Source of the DNA: Saccharum officinarum
Taxonomy: Eukaryota; Streptophyta; Magnoliopsida; Poales; Poaceae
DNA length: 64,000 nucleotides
NCBI GenBank assembly: GCA_020631735.1
Contig: CM036160.1
Span: 113,504,680-113,568,679 of the forward strand
Reading direction: 5' to 3'
Part shown: piece by piece, positions 11,601 through 20,727 of the stretch
How the letters are laid out: the number at the start of each line of letters is the position of its first letter
How positions within the stretch are numbered: position 1 is the stretch's first letter
Program-made: the position numbers and the translations under genes
The notes under the pieces: model-generated
Seen by the model: only the letters and a program-made list of their open reading frames with translations
Databases searched by the model: none
What the model was told of the DNA's origin: nothing

Positions 11601-11931
11601 CGAATTGTTTTAAAATTCTATAAAAAGCACACGAAGTTCGAAAATCATGAAATTTGTCAAGATGTCATGATATCATACATGGAGACTGTGGTGAAAAATT
11701 GAGAAGGTTTCACATAAGTTGTCACCTACGATCCATCTAAAGCGAAGCATCTCGAAGAAGAATCGTAGAGTTGAGACGGATCCTGTAAAATTTGAAGCAT
11801 CATATGTGACAACTTGTGCGAAATCTTCTTAAATTTTTACCACAGCCTCTACGTATGATATCATGACATCTTGACAAATTTTATGATTTTCTGACTTCAT
11901 TTGCTTTTTATAGAATTTAAAAACAATTCGC
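11601..11931. repeat. Long imperfect foldback (inverted repeat)
   Basis: The arm 11601-11730 pairs with 11805-11931. Matching stretches include GATGTCATGATATCATAC with GTATGATATCATGACATC, and GTGACAACTT with AAGTTGTCAC. The spacer is about 74 bases. A transcript would form a hairpin of about 125 pairs with bulges, so it could feed small-RNA production. It probably belongs to the interior of the truncated CACTA element. Confidence 0.75.
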
Positions 11932-11989
11932 GTTTAGAGACTCCTAAAATACAACACCATATAACATTGGGTAAGTTATACGATAATGC

Positions 11990-13105
11990 TTCGTCATGGG
12001 CGTCCGCACCCATCTAGACGCCGCGTGACTCACTCCATTGACCGTCGTGGTCATCCCGCTCCCCCATCCCACCTTGCGCGACTCACTCCTCAAAAAAAAA
12101 TCCTGCTCGTCCCACTACGCTGTCCGCCGTGGCCATCCCCGCGCGCGCCGCGTGCGCCCAGCCGCCTCACGCCGCCACCACGTGCTCCATCCTGCGCCCG
12201 GCCGCTCACTCCGCCATCCCCCGTGCATGCACCAATCCTGCGCCACGCCCACTCCGCCTTCGCTTGGCTATCCACTCCGTCTCTAGCCGGCCATCCACTC
12301 GGCCTCCACGCGTCCCACTCCGCCTCCGCGCGGCCATCCATCGCAACCGTCCACCGCTGCACACCCAATCTGCACTCACCCATCGTGGCCACAGCGTGCA
12401 CCACCACCACCACCCCATCACCACCGGGAGAAGGCCGTCGCCGGCCGGGACATCATCTCCCCACGGTCGGCCGAAGACACCACGACGGGGAGGACCCGTA
12501 TGATGCAAATGCATGTTTCAAGTGTTTCAAACGTTTCAGAAGTATGTTATAATTGTTTTATCTTGATGTTGCAAAAGTATATCGGGGGATGTTGCATATA
12601 TTGCTAGTGTTTCAGAGGCATATTGCAAGCATTTGTTCAAAATATTTCACCTGTCTCTAGACGTATATTGCAATCATTCTGATCTGGATGTTTCATATGG
12701 TTCACAGAAAATGTTGCAATAATATGTTCAAAATGTTTCAACTGTTTCAGTCTGATGTTGTAGCAAGTTATTCCATGTTATAAGTGTTTTATTTGAGTGT
12801 TTTATGTTATTCGGACGGGGTGCGCGGCTTGCCAGGGAGCTAGCTGACGGGGCGTTGGGGCCTGGTGGACGAGGGTGCTGCGGTTGTGGGGGCACTGGGG
12901 GCGTGCTCATTGCACGCATGGAGCAGTGCGAAGGCGGACGCTGCGGGGCGAGCTGAGGGCGCGCGGCGCGCCCGAGGGGGCGTTGTGGGCCAGCGAACAG
13001 AGTTGCTACATTCGAGAGGGCGCACCAGGGGCGTGCTCGTTCGTGCGTGGGGCAGGGGTCCGGTGGCGCGTGACGCGTCGGATATCCAGGCGCTAGCCAT
13101 TCGCT
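11990..13105. mobile_element. Unclassified element, copy 1 (GC-rich arms around TGTTGCAAGTGTTTCA repeats)
   Basis: A GC-rich segment (11990-12500), a middle of degenerate words such as GTTTCAGAAGTATGTTATAA and ATGTTGCAA (12515-12810), and a second GC-rich segment ending CCAGGCGCTAGCC (12830-13105). The same three-part arrangement with the same words recurs at 62690-63735. The ends (CTAGACGCCGCGTGAC and, on the other strand, GGATATCCGACGCGTCAC) look loosely inverted. Open frames here are compositional. Family not identified. Confidence 0.55.
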
Positions 13106-13417
13106 AAGTTTTATCGTGTAATCGTTACGACAGCGTTGAGCGCAGTTAATTACATGACACTAGGAATAGCCGCTTATCACCATGGTCGACGCAGCGATGC
13201 CATTGACTCCACCTTGTCACCCCCGCAATGATCGCCATCGACTCCCCCACCCGGCCAAGCAAGCATTGTTGTCAACGTGAGCCTGCATGTGGCTGATCGA
13301 AAGCGCTTGAATCCCGGCAGGAGCGCAACGGAGCATAATTTCCACGGGAATTATTGTTGGGAATGTGTAAGCACGTCCTGTCTGGGGACTAGTTCCCGCC
13401 GGCGTCGGCAGAAGAGG
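13106..13417. other. No recognisable gene or repeat
   Basis: Mixed composition between two transposons; nothing I can support. Confidence 0.4.
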
Positions 13418-13673
13418 GGGCGTGTTTAGATTGCCAAAAAGGCCGAAAAATTCTTGCACGGTACTTATCGCATCGAATTTTTGATGTATGTATGAAACAT
13501 TAAATATAGGTAAAAAATAACTAATTATGTAGTTTATCTGTAAATGTCGAGATGAATCTTTTGAGCCTAATTAGTCTATGATTAGACAATTTTTGCCAAG
13601 TAACAACGAAAAGTGCTACAGAAATTTTTTCATAAAATTTTTGGAATCTAAATAAATAAGGCCATGTAAGTAC
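13418..13673. mobile_element. Widespread grass MITE
   Basis: Begins GGGCGTGTTTAGATT and ends AATCTAAATAAATAAGGCC. Its core contains the conserved CTTTTGAGCCTAATTAGTC and ATGATTAGACAATTTTTGCC stretches known from a very abundant grass MITE family with GGCCTTGTTTAG-like ends. No coding capacity. I do not see a clear target duplication and do not assign a superfamily. Confidence 0.7.
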
Positions 13674-13705
13674 AGTACATTGAGCGAGATTCCCACTGTA
13701 TCCCA

Positions 13706-13773
13706 CATGCATGCATGGTGCCTGCCGGTTTGCATGCATGGTATCAGCACCACAAAGTCAGAGCGCATGCATG
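13706..13773. promoter_or_regulatory. Cluster of three RY (CATGCATG) motifs upstream of the third peroxidase
   Basis: CATGCATG occurs at 13706, 13733 and 13766 within 68 bases. RY motifs are bound by B3 factors (ABI3/FUS3/LEC2 type) in seed programmes. A 1.5-kb CACTA insertion now separates the cluster from the gene. Similar CATGCATG runs lie in the first introns of all the peroxidases, so a sequence-composition habit of this family is an alternative explanation. Confidence 0.4.
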
Positions 13774-13913
13774 CAAGTGCTGCCCCAGCCAGCCCATGAA
13801 ATGCTGAGTTGTGCTTGGTATTATTCCCGATGCGTGCATCCCGGCACGAGCTACAGAACATGCAGCTCCAGTCTCCAGTTCACCGAGAACGCCGATCGCC
13901 AACAACCTTCATC

Positions 13914-15453
13914 CACTAGTATAGAAATTGTTTTAGGTGGCGGTGATATTTTTTTATAGGAGGCGGGCACTTCTTTCACCCACCTCCATTATCCTCTGGC
14001 CGGCCGAGCTCAGCCGGCCTGAAATGAGCCCGCCTCGGTTATTCATTAATGGAGGCGGTCAATGTAACCGTATCCGCCTTTGTTAATACTCATTAACGGA
14101 GGCGGTTTCTATTACGCAACTGCCTCCGTTAATACATTAATGGAGGTGGGCACCCTTAACCGACCGTCTCCGTTAATGTTGATTAATGAAAGAGGTTATC
14201 TTATACTTATCGCCTCTATTAATTTATTAACAGAGGTGGTTTTGTTAAGTCGACCGCTTGCATTATTGGATTAATGGAGGCGGTCGTCTTAAGACAACCG
14301 CCTCCATAAATAATCTATTTTCGGAGGCGGTCGTATTAAGATACCCGCCTCTATAAATCTATTTTTGGAGGCGGGCACGCTATAATGCCTGCCTCCACAA
14401 AGGCCGAGGCCCAAGAGGCCTAGGCACGGCCCGATAATCGGCTTCGGGTATAAATACAAGGAGTTAGAGTTTTTTCCATTCACTCCACTCTCCCTCCCTC
14501 ACACCGTTGGCTCTGTCTCTCCCTCACATCGAACCGAGCGGCGGCGCCTATTCTCGTTCTCACTCGTGCCCGTCCTCCTTCCCTCTCCTCCACGACCGAC
14601 CGAGCGGCGGCGCCCCTCCTCTCTCCCCTCGTGCCCCTCCTCCTCCTCCCTCTCCTCACGCCTCTCCAACGTTGGGCCGTGGTGGTGCTCGATGTTCTCC
14701 TCACTCCCTCCGATGCCGCCCCTCTCAGATCCGGTCGGTGCTGGCCTCCCCCTCCCAGATCCGGTCTGTGGCAGCCTCCCCCTCCCTCCCGAGGCCGCCC
14801 CACTCTCTCCTTCACACTCGGCAGCAAGCAGCGGCGGCACTCGGGGCGGCCCCCACCAGCGGCGGCGCTTGAGGTGGCCCCCACCAGCGACGACGCTCAG
14901 GGCGGCCACCACATCCAGATCTAGCGGCTTGCGGCAGACAGCGGGTGAGATTCGGCGAGCACACATCGCTTCGAGGTAACGGCGGTCCTCTCTTTCTCCT
15001 TCTCTCCTAGCTCCTCTCCTTCACTCTCTCTTTCTCCCAGGCGAACAGTGGTCCGTCAGGCTACAGTAGGTGCGGATCTGGCGATAGCGAGCGAGCAACG
15101 TCAACGGCGCCCGGATCTACGGAGGATGAGGCTGCGGGGCTTGGATTCAACGAGCAGCGGTGATGGCGCCCGGATCTGGCCATCGGAGTTGCGGATCCAG
15201 CCTACAGCGGCGACGACGGACCCAGTGGCGGCGGCGCAGATGCGCAATGCAATGGCGGGCTCAATTGGGCCTAACGACAGGCTCGATTGGGCTCGCTAGG
15301 GTTTTATTTTTTTGAAATCGATTAACGGAGGCAGGCAGGGCAACCGTCTCAGTTATCTAGCGATTAACCGAGGCGTTCCATTGAAGGTGGTTGCACCTGC
15401 CGGCCTCTAATAATAAAAAAACAACCGCCTCCGTTAAGATTTGTGTACCGGTG
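13914..15453. mobile_element. Non-autonomous CACTA element with 3-bp target duplication
   Basis: Left end CACTAGTATAGAAATTG, right end on the other strand CACCGGTACACAAATC, flanked by ATC on both sides (13911-13913 and 15454-15456). Both sides carry many GGAGGCGG/CCGCCTCCGTTAAT subterminal repeats. The middle (14480-15300) is GC-rich and gene-like in composition, but I recognise no protein. The element ends less than 80 bases from the third peroxidase's start and so replaced its upstream promoter. Confidence 0.82.
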
Positions 15454-15530
15454 ATCATTCTCCGGTCTCCGGTGTGTACAAATAGATAGACCAGCCGGTG
15501 GTACTCGGCAGATCAACTAACGTGCATTCG

Positions 15531-16144
15531 ATGACGCCGGAGGGTGATGGCCAGTCTCGGCGCTTCATCTTGGTTGCGCTGCTTGGCGGCGCGGCGCCTG
15601 CAACTCAAGCCGCAGGCCCGCCGTCCCAAACTCCTCCACCGCGGGGTCCACTCAGGTTCGGCTTCTACAAGCGCTCGTGCCCTCGCGCGGAGGTGATCGT
15701 CAGGGAGGCCGTGTGGAACGCCACCACCCTCAACCCCGGCACCGGCGCCGGCCTCATCCGCATGGTCTTCCACGACTGCTTCGTCCAGGTACGTTTACGT
15801 TACGCATTACGCAATGCATGCATGCATGCTTCCAAAATTTGGCCGGCGTGCATGGCATTGGCATGCGAGCGATGCGTTGCCTTACGCGCTACCGTCACAT
15901 ACGTGTTGCTGCAGGGCTGCGACGGCTCCGTCCTGCTGGACCCGACGCCGGCGAACCAGCGGCCGGAGAAGCTGGGCCCGCCCAACTTCCCCAGCCTGCG
16001 CGGCATCGACGTGGTGGACGCGGCCAAGGCGGCGCGGGAGCGGGCCTGTCCGGGCGTCGTCTCGTGCGCCGACATCGTGCAGTTCGCCGCCCGCGACGCG
16101 GCCTTCTTCCTCAGCGGCTTCAGGGTGAACTACAGGCTGCCGGG
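15531..16144 (+). pseudogene. Class III peroxidase, 5' part only (subclade A)
   Basis: Exon 1 runs to 15788, a 126-base GT-AG intron follows, and exon 2 starts at 15915 with [10 protein letters not shown]. Distal Arg and His (RMVFHDCFVQ) and the first five cysteines are present. Similarity stops after VNYRLPG at about 16144, where about 175 C-terminal residues, including the proximal His, are missing; translation would end 30 bases later in foreign sequence. The ATG aligned with the intact paralogue (15547) is followed by a 1-base deletion, so only an upstream in-frame ATG at 15531 would restore the frame, giving an altered signal peptide. A TATA-like TACAAATAGA lies at 15477. A + strand 3' half begins at the equivalent codon at 27264 (see findings). 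As it stands it cannot make a working peroxidase. Confidence 0.86.
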
Positions 16145-16530
16145 GTGCCACCCTGAAATGCATCTCCGTAAGTAGCAGCGCCCATGGAGCCTATTCCACG
16201 GATTCTATTGGTTGCTTTTCGCGTTGCAGCCTCCATGCATGCCGGCTTTTACAGGCATGGGATTCTATTGGTTGCTTTTACAGTCTCCATGCAGTTCAGG
16301 GACTCGTTTTGGCACCCGAACCTATCCCTTCCGTCTTCATTTTAACTTTGGGCGTCTTGAATTCCAGCATCCAGTGTCTTCCTCCTTCTCAGTTCTTACT
16401 TCAGCCATCTCTCGTTCCGCCCATGGCATTCTAGGGTTCTTCATTTTGGAATCCAACACACCAAGCCGCTCCTCTCTCTCCTCCTGCGCTGCTGCCTGAG
16501 CTGCTCTCCGCCGCCTCTTCTCTGTCTCTT
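16145..16530. other. Start of the transposon pile inside the broken peroxidase; short direct repeat
   Basis: A phrase beginning GGATTCTATTGGTTGCTTTT and followed by CTCCATGCA is present twice, at about 16199 and 16260. The rest is pyrimidine-rich, like a 5' UTR. The TE family whose edge breaks the peroxidase is not identified. Confidence 0.45.
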
Positions 16531-17030
16531 CATGGGAAGCTCCACATTCTCCGCCGCCGCCGACGCCGCTCTTCTCGAAAGTCACCGTCGCCTCCACGGT
16601 TGCCGCCTTCACCTCCGGCCGCTACCTAATCTCCCCACTTCGGTATGCTCTCTCACCCCATTCTGTTGTTGACTGGTTAGTGTTTTTCCTAGGGTCTGTG
16701 AAGTGCCCAGTTTTTTTGATGCTCCCCTCCACAACTCTAATCTGCTGCTAACTTCCCCCTTGTTTGCTGCAGGGAGGCGTGCGCGACCTCCGGTTCCAAT
16801 CTGAGCGACTTAGGCGGCAGTGGCGGATCCAACAATCAAATCCTGTGGGGCCAGCTAGTAGACACTGTGGGCTAAGCCATATAAGCTACAGAAAAATTTT
16901 ACTAGTTTCATCAAAACCTGTGGAGCCAGGTGACCCACAGGTATAGCCTGCATCCGCCACTGTTAGGCGACAGGGACTTCCTGGTCACCACTCTGCACTC
17001 TACACTGCTATCTAATGGAGACCTACAGGA
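16531..17030 (+). pseudogene. Possible captured host-gene fragment with one intron
   Basis: After a CT-rich leader, an ATG at 16531 opens a short GC-rich frame. A GTATGC donor at 16643 and a TTTGCTGCAG acceptor ending at 16772 bound a 130-base intron. The next exon, interrupted by a 145-base hAT MITE, would read on to about 17027. The ATG frame and the best spliced frame differ, so it is broken. I do not recognise the protein. Transduplicated gene pieces of this kind are common in grass MULE and CACTA elements. Confidence 0.35.
16818..16962. mobile_element. hAT-type MITE, 145 bp
   Basis: Inverted termini CAGTGGCGGATCCA and TGCATCCGCCACTG, flanked by TTAGGCGG (16810-16817) and TTAGGCGA (16963-16970), a target duplication matching at 7 of 8 bases. 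It shares the CAGTGGCGGATC terminus with the larger element at 54416-54882. Confidence 0.84.
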
Positions 17031-17573
17031 GTGATTTTTTCACGAAACTTTAGCGGCTTGTTTACCCCCACTAGCATAGTATTCAATTAGCATTCTACAT
17101 CATTTATTATAGGTTTATATAGGCCTTATACGAATATGATTAATTAATTAATTAAAATACCAAATTGTTGGTGGATTTCATTATATTGGACAACTTGAGC
17201 AATCTAAAAACCAGTTCTCCATGGATTCGTTGAACTTAATATTGTGTCTGTTACCACTTGCTAGATTAATTTAGGTTTATTGTTCTGGAAAACTAAAATT
17301 GGTGCAAAAAGCAGGCGGAATCGATAAGGGTATGGGTGGTTAATAAATTTGTATTTTGATAGATTCAACGTACTACAACATTTTTATCTTCTATAATTGT
17401 TTCTGTCCACTCAATTTATGTCTTTGTCTTGCTTGGTGGGGTATTACCACATATAGAGATTCCGGATGGGGTGAACTTGATATTCTGAATTTTAATGTGC
17501 TGATAGATATCTAATTTAAGCTCATTGTAATTTATTTCTGAACATCCCTGGGAAGTTTTCAAGTTGAATTGGC
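17031..17573. other. AT-rich, no recognisable feature
   Basis: Intron-like composition without any open frame or element end that I can support. Confidence 0.4.
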
Positions 17574-17760
17574 CACTACTGGACCGGGGCACTATAGGGG
17601 CGGTTGCAGATGCTCTGTAAGGGCGGTTGGCTTAGCCGCCCCTGCCACCCCGCTCTTACAAATGGAGCATTTTGTAGGGGACGGCTGACCAACCGCCCCT
17701 ACAAATCGATCAGCAGGGGCGGCTCAATATTGAGCCGCCCCTACAAATCGATTTTCAAAA
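17574..17760. mobile_element. CACTA terminus with AGGGGCGGC subterminal repeats
   Basis: Begins CACTACTGGACCGGGGC and carries alternating TAGGGGCGG and GCCGCCCCTACAAAT repeats, including a short perfect inverted pair around CAATATTG at about 17730. This is the left end of a CACTA element that probably includes the tRNA-like boxes, the 147-bp tandem repeats and the FAR1-like relic that follow. Its right end was not located. Confidence 0.7.
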
Positions 17761-17867
17761 AACGCATTTTTAGACCCAAAAAATGGCAAATTAAATACGA
17801 AAAAATTATTTTAATTTGGGGAGGGATCCACCGGCCAGCATTTTTCGCACGAAAATCATGGTTGCAG

Positions 17868-17928
17868 GGATTCGAACCCACAACCTCACCCTCCCGCGGA
17901 GCCTCCCTTACCGCTGCACCACACACTT
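17868..17928 (-). other. tRNA-like remnant with A and B boxes
   Basis: On the minus strand an A-box-like TGGTGCAGCGG (17921-17911) is followed 43 bases later by an exact B-box consensus GGTTCGAATCC (17878-17868). That is nearly the spacing in a real tRNA gene. The acceptor and outer T-stem pairs do not form, so this is not a functional tRNA. It may be a tRNA- or SINE-derived piece carried by the CACTA element. Confidence 0.5.
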
Positions 17929-18022
17929 GCATATATCTAGATACTATTTTGGTTCCCTAAATATTATAACGAATTGAGTGTAAATTGATTGTATGAGGCT
18001 CTAAACGAAGTTAAATGAAAAG

Positions 18023-18465
18023 GTTGTCAACTACAAAGTTTCATAACTTTTCAAGATCTACAACTTTTATTTTGGTAGTTTCTCCATTTAAGGTTATTTA
18101 AAAAATTTGAATTTCAAATTTGAGAAATTCATACATAGTTTTCGTGGGCAAGATGACTTCAAATCAAAAAGTTGTCACCTACAAACTTTCATAACTTTTC
18201 GAGAACTACAAGTTTCATTTTGGTAGTTTCTCCATCTGAGGTCGTTACAAAATTTGAATTTCAAATTTGAGAAATTCATACATAGTTTTCATGGGCAAGA
18301 TGACTTCAAATCAAAAGTTTTCAACTACAAACTTTCATAACTTTTTGAGAACTACAACTTTCATTGTAGTAGTTTCTCCATCCGAGGTCATTTACAAAAG
18401 TTGAATTTCAAATTTGAGAAATTCATACATAGATTTCGTGGGCAAGATGACTTCAAATAAAAAAG
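18023..18465. repeat. Three tandem copies of a ~147-bp unit
   Basis: Units start at about 18023, 18171 and 18317 (periods 148 and 146). Each contains ACTACAAACTTTCATAACTT, TAGTTTCTCCATC, TTGAATTTCAAATTTGAGAA and TGGGCAAGATGACTTCAAAT. Arrays like this are known inside grass CACTA elements. The last unit abuts the FAR1-like relic directly. Confidence 0.85.
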
Positions 18466-19772
18466 TTGAATAGCATGCTTCTCCAAAGGATACCTTGACC
18501 ATGGGGAGGCAACTTTTGGTCCGTCCTGTAGTCTTGCTTAGCCTTAGCTACATCAGTCTTATATTGGATTTTCTTGTACTGGTGGACAAAATCCAGTATA
18601 GAATTGTGTGGATTCACATACTTCTTGAGGACACCATTGAAGCTCTCGCTTCGCTGGGTCGACTGCAGGAATGGATAGAACCTGTCCATGAAATAGGCTG
18701 GAACCCACAGATGCCTAATCTGATACAAGTTGCAAAGGATTTTATTTTCATCAGCTCCATGCTTTTCAATCATACCTTACCACCTACTTTTAAACTCTTC
18801 TAGACTTAGGCTATGGTTCACAATTTCATTGTAGTCCTCCTCCAAGCCTTCTTTTGATGAAAAGTACACACCAAGCTTTGACTCAATCTTTGAAATGATG
18901 TGCCAACGGCAGCATCGTTGCCGGGTAGATACAAAAACAGCCCTTATTGTTGCTGCCATTGACAAGTTTTGGTCTGTGATCAAATTGAGAGGCTCTAGCC
19001 CATTCATTGCCTCTAGAAAGGCTTGGAACAGCCAAACATAGGAATCTACATTCCACTTGAATTGACTGTGCATGCCTATTGATTGCTATTAATGGAGCAA
19101 AAGACATCTTGTAGATATTGGTGAGGTACGTGTTGTCAAACGAGATGCAGTCGTTATAAGTCTTGTATGCAGCCCTTGCTACACCATCTACCCAGAAAAT
19201 GTTCTCCACCTTGTCATCACCATCTGACTTAACTTTGACGAAGAAATCACCGTCTTCCTTTCTCAGCTCATCAAAGTAAGAAAGAGTTTCAGCCATGTCA
19301 CTCCTCGCTACATGAGCCCTTATCTGTGCCCTTAAGTTGCTCACGTGCTTCTCATGATAAGGCACGAAATGAGCAGATCCATAAAGCTTAGACATGAGCT
19401 GCATCATGCGACTAGTTTCCAAATTGCAATCATGCAAAAGGGTTAGGAACTGCACTTCCTCTTTTGGTATTCCGACATGTGACCTTAGGAACTTAGCAAG
19501 CAATGGTTTGTCCACTAAGCTGTGGTTGTGATCAGCAACAAATTGCTTCACAAACCACTTGTATCCATTGAACTTGAAACCACTTGTAACCACTGCAACT
19601 CTGAAATTGTTGGCAAATCTGAGAGTTTATTGACCGCTTCATAGGTACTAGACACCTGTGTACAAAACCTAGGATTCTGTGTGTCAGCGCCATCTTCTGA
19701 GATGTCATACTCCTTTGCTGGAAGCTCATTCAAATTCAAATCCATCCCCTTTTTCCTGTAGACTTCAATCAA
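18463..19772 (-). pseudogene. FAR1/FRS-like (MULE-type transposase-derived) pseudogene fragment
   Basis: Minus-strand peptide pieces in order match the FAR1/FHY3 family: the end of the DNA-binding domain (GYKWFVKQF, HNHSL, FLRSHVGI), then the MULE transposase core with first Asp in SFDNTYLTNIYKMSFAPLI, second Asp in LITDQNLSMA followed by CRWHI, and the Glu in QRSESFNG. FAR1-like proteins are domesticated DDE transposases acting as transcription factors. Here there is a frameshift near 19070, an in-frame TAA at 18777-18779, and another frameshift near 18500. The C-terminal SWIM finger is missing and the 5' end starts at a splice-acceptor-like TCTACAG. It lies in what appears to be a CACTA element, so it is probably a captured gene piece. 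No function expected. Confidence 0.82.
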
Positions 19773-20585
19773 GCAATTACATGTTATTTTCTAAGTATTT
19801 TACTGCAAATTTCTAGGCAACTACTAATAAAACTACCAGTACTTTCATAGGCAAATGAAAACGTATTCAGATTCTCAGTAGGCAAATGACAATGCATTTC
19901 AAACATGCCGCTGTTTGGGCTAGAGTAGAAGGCTGAATCTGCTAGTATCAGGCTAGGGCCGTAGTATCAGAGAAGTAGAGTTTCTGATGTTTTTGACTTC
20001 GACAGTTCCATTATGGCAGCAACCCACTTGCTGCTATTTGTAAATTTGAAACCTGAGAACCTGAAATTTGGGATTTCACTGAAAATTCCTACTATTTCCT
20101 ACTTGAATACTTGAAAATTCCTATGCTGGAAACATGCCGCTGTTTCACTGAATATGCTGATACCTGACCGTAGAAGAATGGAATATTCAGTACGTTCAGG
20201 TTCAGGTTTTCCAAAGATAGTTGGAACAAGTATAGACTCATGGGTCAGTTAAATATCTGCTCTGAAAGTTTTCAGTTAGGTGCTGTATGTTTTTTGTGCA
20301 GTTTACTGACTGGAATCTGTCTCTGAATCTCTTTATCTTGTATAAAAAAATTATGTATTGCCTTTCGGACTAAATGGAAATGGGCCAACCTGGTTCAGTA
20401 AAAATTGACTCACTAGCATTTGAATTTGGAATGGTTGTCAATTACTTTAACAATCATAGCTCTAATATGCACATTGCCTGTTCATTTTAACCATCCTAGC
20501 TCTAATATGCACTAATGCTCTTTTTCCTATATGTTGGACAGCAATGAGAAGGCACCTGCAGATCTGAAATACGAAGACATGTACC
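19773..20585. other. No recognisable gene
   Basis: AT-rich. CATGCCGCTGTTT and AAAATTCCTA words recur at 19900-20150. Probably the intronic or upstream part of the captured FAR1-like segment. Confidence 0.35.
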
Positions 20586-20727
20586 TAGCAATCTGTGAAT
20601 ATCTAGCAATCCATGACTTTCTAGCGATCTGTGAATTTCTAGCAGATGTGTGAATATCTAGCAATCCATGACTTTCTAGCAATCTGTGAATTTCTACCAA
20701 ATCTGTGACTTCCTAGCAATCTAAGAA
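20586..20727. repeat. 18-bp minisatellite, about 8 units
   Basis: Head-to-tail units of CTAGCAATCTGTGAATNT and variants (CTAGCAATCCATGACTTT). A two-type alternation is visible. The array ends exactly at the TG of the gypsy LTR, so the retroelement may have inserted into or beside it. Confidence 0.85.

Noticed and set aside
17868..17928. Functional tRNA gene
   Set aside because: A and B boxes exist but the acceptor stem and outer T-stem pairs do not form.
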